Under the pieces are notes generated by a model. It was not told the DNA's origin and made no database searches. It saw only the letters and a list, made by a program, of their open reading frames with translations. Below, one piece after another: positions 37,973 to 50,094 of a DNA stretch of 64,000 bases (within the stretch, counting starts at the first letter, position 1; each line of letters opens with the position of its first letter). The translations under genes and the position numbers were made by a program. Source of the DNA: Paramecium octaurelia (taxonomy: Eukaryota; Ciliophora; Oligohymenophorea; Peniculida; Parameciidae); NCBI GenBank assembly GCA_905182995.1, contig CAJJDP010000041.1, positions 310,589 through 374,588 on the forward strand, written 5' to 3'.

Positions 37973-38365
37973 ATGGGATCTTGCTGTATGAATAAAATGG
38001 ATATGGAGACACTTAATACTAATGTATCAAGCGAAGTGTCAAAGAAAATAGTAATTAATAGTCCTATTGTTAAAAATATTATTGGAAAATAATTAGAAAT
38101 TGTGGAAATTCCATCATATACAGTATTGGATAGTGTTTTTGAATATGAAGTGCTAGACAATTTGGAAAGTGAAGATTCTCAGTCATCGGAGAAAAAAAGA
38201 TTTAGTAATGGGAAAGGAATTTTAAAATAAGCAACAGCAAAATCTCATGGCTCAGGTGGCAGTTCAGCAAGTAGCTCAAAAAAAGTATCGTTTTGCAGGA
38301 CAACAACTTTCTTTGAGAAAAAATCAAAGAAAGGTATAATGTTAGAATCATAAACTTTATCTTGA
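37973..38365 (+). CDS. Small lipid-anchored candidate (MGSCC start), 130 aa
   Basis: Single exon. MGSCCMNK at the start is a classic N-myristoylation site (Gly2, Ser at position 6 replaced by Met) followed by two Cys that could be palmitoylated, suggesting membrane anchoring. The rest is short and polar: SEVSKKIVINSPIVKNIIGK, an acidic stretch LDNLESEDSQSSEKKRF, Gly/Ser-rich SHGSGGSSASSSKK, and a basic tail FFEKKSKKGIMLESQTLS. No fold recognised. The MG-S-CC start is shared by small ciliary and plasma-membrane adaptor proteins, but homology is not shown. 38 nt to the stop of the convergent trichocyst gene. Confidence 0.75.
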
Positions 38366-38403
38366 TTTATATAATATATGTTTTTTAACTTTTTTTTATT
38401 GTT

Positions 38404-39556
38404 TCATACAACAATTTGAAGAAGTGCTGCTCTAGTTCTATCATTGAAATTGTTTTCAAATAATTCCAACAATTGAAGTACGATTTGTATTTGTTCATTT
38501 CTTGAGACTCTGGCCTACTCAGCAGCATTGTTATCCTCCTTGCAAGCAACTTCAAAAGACTTCCTCTCCACTTCTTTGTTGTCGTAAATAATTTATTGAA
38601 GGAGAGCCTATTATTGGAGATCCTCCAATCTCTATTGAGCAAATTCAGCAGCAGCTTGATCATCTGCGATTTGACCTGACAATCTAACATTTTCTTTGGA
38701 GAGTCGAAGTCTAAGTTTTGAATGATAACATTTACAAATCTTATTAGAAGAACTTCTCTGCCCAATCTTCAGCATACATTTCTCTCTTTTAGACATCATA
38801 AATGCTTTCAATTAAGTCATTGATAATATCTACAATAACTTAAACATTGTCATTATCAGAATGGATTTTAGCATCTGTGCATAATTCCATCAACAGTGAT
38901 GCCATACTTTTGAATTCTGAATTGGCAGCATATGATTTTACTTAGATACAATGAATTAGATACATAATTATTCATGATGTTCTTTTAATTGAACAAGAGC
39001 ACCTCCAGGATGAGGAGTTTGCAATTGTCTTATAATTTGTTATGCTTATTTTAACCCATTGATTAAACCAATAAGTTCATCTCTTTTATGTTCATAAGCT
39101 TCATGTTCTTATCTTCTTTGTTCTGAAAATTTAACATATAATTAATCATTTCTTTAAATCTCAGCATTTTTTTATTCAACTTATGCTACTTTATTTGCTA
39201 GTTCTTCTTATTTTCCTGGTATTTATCTTTCATAATCTGCCTTGGCAACGACTGCTTTTTCTTAGATTGAATTGATTAATGCAAATTGATCAGAACATTA
39301 TGCTTGTCTCTCTCCATTGGCTTTGCTTGAACGAGCATCTTCATCTCTGAGATCATAAAATAGTTTGTTTAACATTGTGTAAATTTATCTTGCTGCATTT
39401 CTAATGTTATTTAATATGATTTTACTCTTGTGTGAGTTCTAATTGAATTGTTTACAATATTTATCTGCCAAAACTGTTCTGTGCAATTTGCTCTAACATT
39501 TCAGGTTGTTGGCCTAAAACACATACCAAAAGAGTGATGATAACAATAACTTTCAT
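38404..39556 (-). CDS. Trichocyst matrix protein family member, 359 aa
   Basis: Introns 39401-39425, 38941-38963 (AAG) and 38711-38735; 360 whole codons. Signal peptide MKVIVIITLLVCVLG, then an acidic, Gln/Ala/Glu-rich, entirely helical protein with few Cys (RQAQCSDQFALINSI, MELCTDAKIH, VACKEDNNAAEQ). The pattern of helical heptads plus isolated Cys, with RKSFEVAC-like and SKMASLLMELC-like regions, is that of Paramecium trichocyst matrix proteins (TMPs). Those are proteolytically matured precursors that crystallise in the secretory granule and expand on Ca2+-triggered release. The assignment rests on composition, layout and signal peptide, not alignment. Its ATG lies 20 nt from the start of the divergent neighbour. 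Confidence 0.75.
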
Positions 39557-39576
39557 TAATAATAATAAAAACGAAT

Positions 39577-40791
39577 ATGATCATACATAAAGGAAATAAA
39601 ATTCAGATTGATAATCATGAGGATGATTTAAAATCAGAAGTCTTTTAAATTTGCTAAGATCACAAAGCCTTTTTTCGAACATTCTGCGCATTTTGCAATC
39701 CTTAAAAGGATCCAGAAGAATTCTATTGCCAAAGCAGCTAAGAGAAGCCTGTCAATTACTTTGTAATGGATGTTGAAGAAGCATCATATTTTGATAAACA
39801 ATACTTCAATGCAGGTATATCCAGTTACGATCAACTCATACATAAGGATACTATAGCGGAGCTGTAAAAAAACAAATCAAATGATCCTAAAGACATTGCA
39901 ATTTAATTAGAGATGTATACAAAATAAGATGTGACGCGATTAATTGATAAAGCTGTCCAAGACAAATGGTAAGAATAGCAAGAATTCGTTGTCAACGTTG
40001 ACTTTTGGGAAATAAGCAAAACCTAGACCTTCATAAATAGAGCCGAGTAAATTTTAGAAGATTTAAATCTTTAAAATTCTATTATCATTTATCCAGCCAA
40101 GAAATCCATTTTAATTAAAGCTTCTGAATCATATTAGCAATAAACATCTAAATTTTTGGCTTCCTATTAAATCATAGATAAGCAGGCTGGTTTAATAAAA
40201 GCAGAAACAGCCTAAATTGCTAAAAAAGGCCGCCTTCCTGATTATGATGATCAAAAAGCCTAGTATAAAAGAATTTTGAATATATTGCTAAAGCCGACGT
40301 AATAATTCCCATTCCCTGGTGAAATTGTATACTTTGTGGATTAATACAAAGACATATTACCCACAGCTTAAAAGTTTGGTAAATAATAAACTCCTTTAAA
40401 TATCTATTGCAGTCCAAAAGATGTTAATAAGTATTATAATACGGCAGGGGTGACAGGAGGTAAGGTGCATGAATACAATTCTAAAGAGAAGAGACAAATA
40501 AAACTTAAATTCAGAGCAATCATATCAAATAATTATATATTTACAGAAACATAATCGGATAGATTCGAAAAGTTCTTTACAGAAATAAACTTTCCATTTG
40601 ACTTGGAATATGAGTTAAGAGACCCAAGATATAACGATGCTAATGGTTGCTTACAGGTAATTATGCAAGACGAAAATGGTTGTTTTATTGAACAAAAAAT
40701 CCTTGAAATGGGCTCCGATAACGATCTGCATGAACCAAGCGTATCATTTAGTCAAGAAACATTGAATTTAACAGATTTACCAAAAGAATGA
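39577..40791 (+). CDS. Uncharacterised soluble protein, 404 aa
   Basis: A single intronless frame. The first 65 residues have a Cys-rich patch (FQICQDHKAFFRTFCAFCNP) that may bind zinc. Mixed alpha/beta sequence follows: VNVDFWEISKTQTFINRAEQ, PFPGEIVYFVDQYKDILPTA, KLKFRAIISNNYIFTETQSD, LEYELRDPRYNDANGCLQVI. No signal peptide, membrane helix or named family. The start is the first ATG after the trichocyst gene on the other strand, so the two share a 20-nt spacer; the next in-frame Met is about 65 codons later. Function unknown. Confidence 0.78.
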
Positions 40792-41049
40792 AAATATTAT
40801 TCATATATAGTATAATTTATATTTTAAAGTTCATTAATATATATAATAAAAATTTAGTTATTTACTATTATTATTCCCTTATTTTTCTAAAGTTGCTACT
40901 CCCAATGTACTTTTATTATTAAATTATTTTGCAAAACCAAATATTAAATATTCCAAATATTACCTCTTCTCAAGAAATTTAATCAATAAAATTATACGAC
41001 TTCAATTTATATAAAAATTGTTTTGCTTTGATAAATTATCATTATTATT

Positions 41050-44000
41050 ATGAAATTTATAGTGTTTGAATAGATGTCATGCTTAGCTCATTTAACTCAT
41101 AATACCCAACCATCTGAGTTTTGGATTATCTTGATTGCTTTCATTACAAATCTTTAATACCTTTCAATTATGTTGCCTATTAGTGGTTGGAATTTATGGA
41201 AATACAGCAATGGGCACTTTTACCTCTTATCAAAACTTGCTCAAGCCTCCTTGATTATTCCTTTTGGTTTTGAATCTAATTTTAACTTTGGAGATGTTGC
41301 ATTTGGCTTTGTTGCTTTACTTCTGCTCACCTTTATTACGATTATCATTATCTTAGTGATCCTGGGAATACTAGATGATATCAATCCTCTTTAACATTAT
41401 TCGCTTAGAAAACTCATTTTCTATTTCTTTATGCTCAGTACAACTATATTTCAGTTACCAATCCTTTTTTTATTAATCCCTTTCATCATGATAGGAAGAA
41501 CCAATTTTAATTAAGAGTTGACAATTTTTAATGTGAAAAGTATTTTGAGTTTAGTAACACTATTTATATTCTCAATATTTGTATTTTTGCAACAATACTT
41601 TTTGAGGGCTTACACATTCGTGCCTTTTAATTATTTATAGCAGAAGTTTAATGGACTGCAATCAATTTAATACTGTCTCTCGATTTTAATTGCAATTTTG
41701 TATTTAGTTGATTATGATACAATCGTCTAATATATTCAAATAGTGATCATATTCCTAGACTTAATTTTGAGGTTAGTAGAATCCTTTTTCATGAAGCCTT
41801 CCATCCCCTTAGTCAATCAATTGCAATTCTCCTTAAATTTTACCCTAATTGCAACCCTAATTATTTTAAGCATAAACATCTTAACCAATAATGAATAACT
41901 TTTCTAAGAAGATCAACTTATTTATGTGCTCATGCTATTGTGTCCCATGACATTCCATTTGAGTAACTAATTTTACATCATGAAATGCTTATCAGTCTTT
42001 GAGTATGAAGTTACACCTTTCACTTGCATACACTACACTTAAGAAATGCATTTCAAATATGTAATTACTTCTGAATACCAAAGAAGCAAAGAATTCTTTG
42101 AACTTTACTAATATTGGAAGGGTCATAAGGTGGTTTGTTAGAAACATTGGGTAAAGTAGAATTATAAAACAGATTATAATCAGATTTAAAGAACTCATCA
42201 AACTATCTTCTGTATCCTAAATACAGAATTAGAAAGAGCATAATTAGATTCAAGAACAGCTTATGAAGAATTGTAACTCTTGTATATAAGTTATGTGGCT
42301 TAATTCTGCAAAAAGCCACTCTTAGCATATGTTGAATTAAAACGATATCAAAGCAAATAATAAATTCAATCTTTTTACTTTGTTTCCATTCGATATCAAA
42401 TGAGTGTCTACCTTTAAAATCTCATCAAAAATCAATAATAAACTAATTAATAATTATATGGATAATAAAAAGTAGCTATGACTGAACGACAATTAAGTAT
42501 TTAATCAATCTTTGAAGCTCTATAATTTTAAGATAAATTCATTCCGAGCATAATAGAGTTATTAAATGATAAGATCAACTTTTGGAATAGATAGATTAAA
42601 GGCTTTAATAATATTTATGAATTAGAACGATTGGCTATAAATCAAAGCAAAAAGATCTTTAATTTAGCTAATTAAATCAATTAATATTGTTCAATAGACA
42701 TTAAAAATCTAGATCATTTGTCTATCTCTAATAATGTATAGGATTTGAAATTGGTCTCCATTTTCTGTAGTGCCATTATGAATGATTATTACAGTACTCA
42801 AATATGTGAAACTGCAATTAGCGAAATTTATAATATTGAACATACTCTTTAGGAAGATACAATAACAAATTTATCATTTATTTAAGAAAGAGCAGTAATT
42901 CTAATGTTAAGTTTGGTTAAAAATAGAGGCAAAATAATCAATCAAGATAAGAAGATGATAGCTTAGTTTTTTGATTATAGTGAATAAGAGTTTGCCCAAA
43001 TAGACAATATATCTGGGATTATGCCTAGTTTTTTTGCAGAAAAGCATGATAAATTATTATTAAATTATTTGTAAACTGCAAAGTCTCAATTCTTTGATGA
43101 TTACAATTAAGTATTTGGATAATCCAAAGATGGTATGATAATTTCATATCAGCTTAAATTGGATAATAATTTTAGTGAATTGGATGACTATGTTTTGATT
43201 GGTTGTCTATCATAAGTTAAAAAATCATCAGATTATCTACTATTTAATGAGGAAGGATTTGTAATTGGAATGACTGAGAATTTTTATTCAACAATTATCG
43301 ATTCTAAAGATTAATCATATAGAATATTGCATGATAATTTGAGACAATTAAATGCTTTCTTTATAATCCCTAACATGACTGAGATACTGAATGAGTTAAA
43401 AAATTCATATGGAAAGGATTCTATCTATATTTAGCAAGACAAGTTTTATAAGATCTGGAAGTATAACAATAATAAAGACTTATATGAATTGTCTGCTAAA
43501 TTAGCTTATTCATCTAAATAAAACTCATTTATCAATGATAGTAGCTTATTTAAATCTCGAGCCTCCTTTGCTTCAATCGAGAAAGAAAAGGCAGATATTC
43601 AAATATACTAATAACTTGGATAATCACTAAGTGAGAATAAAAAATTAAAAGGAGTTTCCCTATTATAAGCATTAACAATCTACAGTGTTGCATTCAATAA
43701 CTAAATAATGAATTCATTATATGTTTTAGAGGTAAATTATATCATTGTATACTTTTAGACTAAACCTAAACAACAGTATGTTGCTAAGATAAATGCAGTG
43801 TATAAAGTAATTGGTAAGAAAGAGAGTAGGAAAAGTTATTTTATTTTAGAAATAAATGATTTGAGGAAGGCCGATGAGTTTTTTAAGACTAATGATTCCC
43901 TTATGAATAATTAGCATACTTTTTCAATTTAGACAACTAACAAGGCTAAAACGATGCCTGTTGCTTAAGATCCAAGTGAAAGCAACTTGGGAACTATGAA

Positions 44001-46449
44001 TGTCGACAAAGAAGAAGTTACACCTAATATATCCAAGTAATTCTAACCTGGAATTTAAAGACTTTTGAACAAGTTTGAGGGTAAGAACTATGCATAATAA
44101 AATTATATGGATTTAATGGGAATGGAATCGGCAAGAGATAGTATCAGTTATGGCCCTTTGTCTCAAAGAATCAATTTCATCAGTCCATCTTCTAAGTAAT
44201 AGCATATGTAAGAGTTGATCGATAAGGACTTTATGGACATTTAAAATTAACTAGAAATTGGAAATGATGAAATTGGTAATGATATTGAAATGGCGGATTC
44301 GTCCAAAGTGAAAAGCAATAGCAAAGATCAAAATTAAAAGAGCAATAATCTTATTGAAATATTATAGAAGAATAAATTAAATTAAAAAAATGAAGAATTA
44401 GATAGAGAAGCTAAAAAATCAAAATCAAGCATTACTTCTGGAACCTCTGGGATTTCTGCCATGTCCACAATAAAGAAATTTTAATCAAAAACTGAAATGA
44501 CAAATAGTCTAAGAGTTCTGGTGACTATCAATATTATTATTATGATGATAGTCCTTGCATATATAATAGCGCATTTATTGAAGATTTAATCGTACAACGA
44601 TTAAACTTAATTAACACTCTCAAATATTAATGGTCCAACCTTGTTTAATAGGTATTTTTTTAAAGTCTTCACTTATACATGGAGTTTGGTTTTTAACACT
44701 CTTGGTATTATTGAAAGCAGTGATTTTTTGATCACTTAAACCATCTCAGAGATGAAAGATTTATCTTCCGTTATGTTTTCTAATCTAAGGGATATGTATG
44801 ATACCTTTATTGGAATAGAATCATCAGGAATGCTTAGCTAAATAAATTTAGATTTTCTGTATTAGAGCAACGAAAATGTTACATATACTTATTTTATCAA
44901 TATCATTTCTAATGTGGCTGATACTTTGTTTCAAGCTCTCAATTATAACATGTAGACCCTGATCTAATTAATTGATCGAAATTATATAGATAATTTATTG
45001 ATGCTTCGGTATAACTTAAAAAATGTTGTGGATATGAACTTTCAATTAATAGATTCTCTTAATGAATTATTTTTTAGGTAACAATAAAATTAGTTAGAAG
45101 AATTCTAGACATAAATCATAATAGAAATAATTTTATTGGTTTTAATACTAAATTGTTAATTGACTTATTGGAGATAAATAGAATAATATAGTTAATAAAT
45201 ATTGATCTTAGTTGGAAGGCTATAAATAAATTAGGCATAAGATATGATAACAAGATTCACAGCAGTCACAGAAACATTAAAATAATTATCTGGAAAATAC
45301 GGATGGAAAAAGTAAAATTATTATAAACTACTTTTCTTTCCATTAAATTAAATTGGGATCGAGGCAATGCAAACATAATCTAGAGTTCTTAAAGAGTATC
45401 AATTATCTTAAGTTGGAATGTAATCTATAAAGTTGAATCACATTTTAGAAGATAGGAAAAATTATAAAAAAAACCTAAATGTAGTACTCAATTCTAAAAT
45501 TAATAACCCTAATACTACTTTATGGAGTGCCACCATAATAATTATCATAACTTGTCTTTTCTTCTTATTTTATCTCTTAGGAGGTTTTCTACTATTTAGA
45601 AAGTAATAAAATGACTTATTACCTACCTAATAACTAACTTTGGGCTTTATTCGTTTTACTTCTCAATTGGATATAGTTGTTAGCACAGCCTTCATTACAA
45701 AAACTTAACCCATTTTATATAACAAATTGGTTGATCTAGAATTTTACACAGATGAAGAAATGGAAAATTTTAGGGACTAAAGAGTCATCATTAAAATCTT
45801 CGTTTCACTTTATTCAAATTATTTTGAAAATATCACCTAGATTTATGAAAATATAATTGAATCTAACAAAATTACTTAAGAAGATGAACAAGTCCTATTA
45901 TTGTTATATTCTAATGATTTTTGTGAGTTGTTAAGTAATGATATCCCATTTTGCAATTATGATAATACCACTGATTTTAACTAAATATACGGAGCGCCAA
46001 CTCGTTTAGATGATAATAGAGACTACTTAAGCAAAGGAATTTAGGGAGTTGTTAGTAGATTAGATTCATTTTTCAAATAAAATTATTATTATGAAACAAA
46101 CTAGTTTGATTACTTTCCAGACTTAAATGTTGTATTAGATCTATTCAAGACAAGAGAGTTTACAAACACTTTAATCGAACACTTTCTAGATACTACAGAT
46201 GGAACAAACCTATTCATAGATACATTAATGAAAGCTGTCATAAGTATTACTTAAAATGATCTAAATTCCTTATACACTTATTATTTAGTAACTGGATTGA
46301 TGTTATTATTGATATATCTTGTATTTTATGGCTGCTGGATTTATCAAACAAATTAAAGACTTATATAATTAAGATTAATTTTAACCAATTTGCCGATAGA
46401 AGTACTGACAGAGCAACATACGTTATCATTACTAAAGAAGTTGTAATGA
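41050..46449 (+). CDS. Giant polytopic membrane protein, TmcB-like ciliate family, 1799 aa (copy A)
   Basis: One intronless frame of exactly 1800 codons. N-terminal cluster of membrane helices starts MSCLAHLTHNTQPSEFW, LPISGWNLWKYSNGHF, then FVALLLLTFITIIIILVILG, LISLVTLFIFSIFVFL-like helices and QQYFLRAYTFVPFNYLQQKF. A long helical cytosolic region follows, with a block resembling the TmcB/PAS-type ciliate proteins: MPSFFAEKHDKLLLNYLQTA, FGQSKDGMIISYQLKLDNNF and FNEEGFVIGMTENFYSTII. A disordered Ser/Lys/Gln linker precedes further helices (VTINIIIMMIVLAYIIAHLL, LWSATIIIIITCLFFLFYLL, LVTGLMLLLIYLVFYGCWIY) and an extracellular-looking region with NDIPFCNYDNTTDF. The end LIQLRLILTNLPIEVLTEQ matches copy B near 50.1 kb. 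Family name is from general pattern; role unknown. Confidence 0.78.
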
Positions 46450-46500
46450 AAATTAGTATCAATGTGTGTTATTCATATATATATATATATATTCATTATA

Positions 46501-48333
46501 TCAAAAGGATCTTTATGCTCTAATAGATTTTCCTCTAGATTGTCTCATTCTCAAATATACTCTTTATCTTTGCAGCAATTTTTATAGCGCTCCAAAGTAA
46601 TTTGATTTTGCATCATCAAAGAATCTTAATAATTTTCTAGATCCAACCTTTAAATATCTAAATCTTTCGTGTAAAAATTATATATCTTTTTATTCTACTG
46701 CTACTCTGCATTGTTGTTTTAACTCCAATTCCTTTACTAGATTAAACTCTATCTTTTCAAATAAAAATTTCAAGTCAACATCAACTAGCTATTCTTTGTA
46801 TTTACAAATACAATCTGTAAGAGTATATATTACTTTTAATCTTAAGGCATTTTTTGAACACATTTTTTTTATCACAGGCAATAAATTAATTAAGATCTTA
46901 CTTAGATTTTCATTAATTGGGTATTCTCTTTAATTAACACGTGTTAGTTCTTTTTTTGTCAGCTTTGGCAAAGACAAACAAATATAATATAAAAGTACAC
47001 TGATTTCTTGTGGACTTATGTATAAATCATCAACGCTAGCTAAATAATTTATGAGTTAATCGTCTAAAAAGGGGTATTGTATTCTTTTGAATTCATACAA
47101 AGAATTTATTGCTAAGGAAATCATTTCTTTTGTTTAATCATTATTTGCCAATAGATTTCTGATCTATTTAGCACATCTTTAAACAATAGAAATTTCAGTT
47201 GGCCACAATTATCTACTAACTACAATAATTTTCTTCAATGAATTTTCATCAGTTTCTGTTTATAATTTATTTAAAATTTTTTCTCTTAAATCAGTTTTTT
47301 GAATCTCTCCAAGTTTTTATACATCGCCTAAAAGAATCTCAGTTAGGTAGGCATTTAGATTTTGATTGTCAATCAATTCAATACTCTAGGTTTAATGTTC
47401 AAGATTCATATATAAATCATATTCTTTATCTCCTTGTAATTAAGGTTCTTTAGCACAGATTTTGCGAAGTTCCTTTAACTCTGCAATATCATATTTATTG
47501 GCTTTTAAAATATTGATAGTTCGTATTATTTCCAATAACGTGGCTTATCTTTTTGGGAGCATTCTAAATTCATCAACGACATGCTTAAGCAAATTCATAA
47601 GATCAAATTTGATGTTGATTTTTTAGTGCGCAAATTATTATAGTAATTAGCAAGTATACAAAAGACGTGATTCATCGAGTCTCGACGAGAGAATGCGATT
47701 GAAGACTAGACTCCAAGTTTCATTAGGTAGTTTATTGGTTTAAGATCTTTTGGATCTTTGATATAGGACCAAATCGTTTAAGAATTCGAGTTCTTAAGAT
47801 TATTCAATATTGTAATGAACTAAATTGAATGTGTGAATAGGGATGACTTGCAAGTTGAGTTTTTAGCAGAGTATTAAATGTTTGAAAAGCTTGTTCAATT
47901 AGATATCTCGATACACAGTAAGGGAAAGTTCATATTGTTCGATTATTTAGGCAATTCCATCACATTTTAATAAATTGATTGGAACATCGTAAATATTGTG
48001 ATGATTAATTAATAATTAAGTTAATTTGTAATTATTAATTTTAAGCAAGTCTTCAATTCCATACAACTCTGAATATCTCTTAATGATTTACTTCATAAGA
48101 TCATTGGGTTCTGTCTCAATCCTGAAAAGATTTTAAATGAGCATTCTCCAATTACTAATTTATTTAAGATCACATGTAAGTAATGTATTAAAATAATTTT
48201 GCTTGTGTTGTTGAAATTATTCAAAAAACATTTGATTACGAGTCGACTATTGATTGAGATAGTAATATCTCTCAGTGTCTTAGATTAATTACTTGGAAAG
48301 AGTTGAGAATTAAAAAATTTTTCTGAATTACAT
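46501..48333 (-). CDS. Probable mitochondrial helical-repeat protein, 610 aa
   Basis: One intronless frame. MQFRKIFQFSTLSKQLIQ is Arg/Ser/Phe-rich with no acidic residues, a likely mitochondrial targeting peptide. The remainder is continuous alpha-helical sequence in loose ~35-residue units (MLIQNLFRIETEPNDLMKQI, MNLLKHVVDEFRMLPKRQAT, YISPQEISVLLYYICLSLPK), as in FASTK/PPR/HEAT-like RNA-binding organelle proteins, and ends very basic (RVYLRMRQSRGKSIRAQRSF). No catalytic motif seen. A mitochondrial RNA or ribosome-associated role is inference. 51 nt from the convergent giant membrane protein; 28 nt from the stop of the gene upstream. Confidence 0.72.
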
Positions 48334-48361
48334 AATTAAATATTTTATTATTTTTATAACA

Positions 48362-50014
48362 TCATGCTTCCATTTTACTGGGAGGTCTAAAGTTTCTTTT
48401 TTTTTTAGATCTCTCCAAAGCTTCTAATTTTAATTGATAGCTTCTGCAATGAAATAATATACATCCAATCAACAAAAGGATAATAGATATCAGAATAATG
48501 GTCAGATATATAGTATATTATTATTATTCTGGGGAAAGCAAGGGTTTTTTAATTTCGAAATTGTAGATATGGTTGGTAATACAATATTGAAGTGAATTTG
48601 ACTTATCTGTTTTCTTGTCACAATCAGTACTCTTGATTGACACCTTTAACAATAGAATAATTGAATTACATTTGCTGAATAAAGTCCTGAATCAATATCA
48701 TTGCTATTGCAGATGATTATAGTGGGGTATGCTCTGTAAACAAAGATATAGAATCCATGAGGGGATATGGCAAAAAGAGTGTCATTGGTATTACCGAATT
48801 TATTCGCCCCCAAAAGATTTCCACTAAAGAAATAATTGTCTCTAATTTATGGATATTTAAATTTACAATCGTTTTGCATCTTGATCAAGATATTAATCAG
48901 GCATCTAAATAAGCATGATTTTATGATCATGAAGACCACGAACTATGGCAAAATCATCATCTAGAATATCTGCTCTTCTCAATTAACTTTTTGTATAAAT
49001 TTTTCGCATTTCTACATAATCATCTCCCTTTATGAATAACTCAATTATCTCTGAATTTGATTAGTAGTTTTATATCAAAATGATGGTTGATCCTCTTACT
49101 GAAAAAGATTTGCAATCTGAATATTTAATCAATCCCAATTTTCCATTTTTCTAAAAAGTCATATTAGAATGTATTTAAAATTGTGTAATTCCATGATAAT
49201 GATCTAAAATGTACAATTTATCATCAGAAGCTGCAACGTCCACAATTTTGAATTAGTCTGAATCAGAATCATACAAATCTTTAGCAGTAATAGTTGTTAT
49301 AAACCTAAAACCATGCTATTATATTTCATAAATGAATAGACCTTATGACTCTTAGGCAGAGTATAAAATTCCATTACTAGCTATAACTCTGAACTTATCG
49401 TTTGGCTTCGTCCATCCACTAATTGGTTTATGTTGGATTTCATTATTAAGAAACTAATACTTGATCACCTAATTATTGTCATTTAAAAAAGCATAGAAAT
49501 ATCTTGATTTTTCATCAAATATCAATTGAGTAGTCTACTAATTGTCATTAGATAATGGCAGTGTTTAATTGATAATAGATAAATTCTTTGAATTCGTGTC
49601 TATAAAATAAACTCTCCCTTTTGAAGATAATATGCTAATTCCTTCTGGACTCACGGCATAGGAAGATAGCTTTTCATTATATCCCCTATACAAGTCGTCA
49701 TCACTCAATTCATCGATATCCTTCTTTGCCAATTCGTGTACTAATGATATAAATCCAGATGGAGATTGATGAATAGTCACTCCTTAATAAAATGTAGAAC
49801 AAAACTAACTCGATTCATCTTAGCTTTGAAAATTCACCTACCTAAAAATGTATTAAGCAATAATTTACAAAATCTTTCCTAAATCATCCAATCTTTTGAT
49901 AAATGATTACTACTCGGCATTCATTACAACATTGGTCGTTTGTTACTCTGTGTCATTCAGAAAACTAAATTCTAATCCCATACTCTGGCAAATAAGGAGG
50001 AAATAAAGGAACAT
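48362..50014 (-). CDS. Type I single-pass membrane protein with beta-propeller-like ectodomain, 550 aa
   Basis: One intronless frame with signal peptide MFLYFLLICQSMG. The ectodomain contains repeated short strand blocks of the propeller type: YAVSPEGISILSSKGRVYFI, QLIFDEKSRYFYAFLNDN, FRVIASNGILYSAQESQGLF, VDVAASDDKLYILDHYHG, SFSVRGSTIILIQNYQSN and DDDFAIVRGLHDHKIMLIQM. Near the C-terminus one membrane helix (LTIILISIILLLIGCILFHC) precedes a basic cytosolic tail (RSKKKRNFRPPSKMEA). NHL- or WD-like propeller by pattern only; surface receptor or adhesion role is inference. Confidence 0.75.
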
Positions 50015-50094
50015 TTTTAATATATTAATAATTTATTGAAGTATAATTACAATGAATTTCAAATTAAACAACAAATATAGATATATATAAACAA

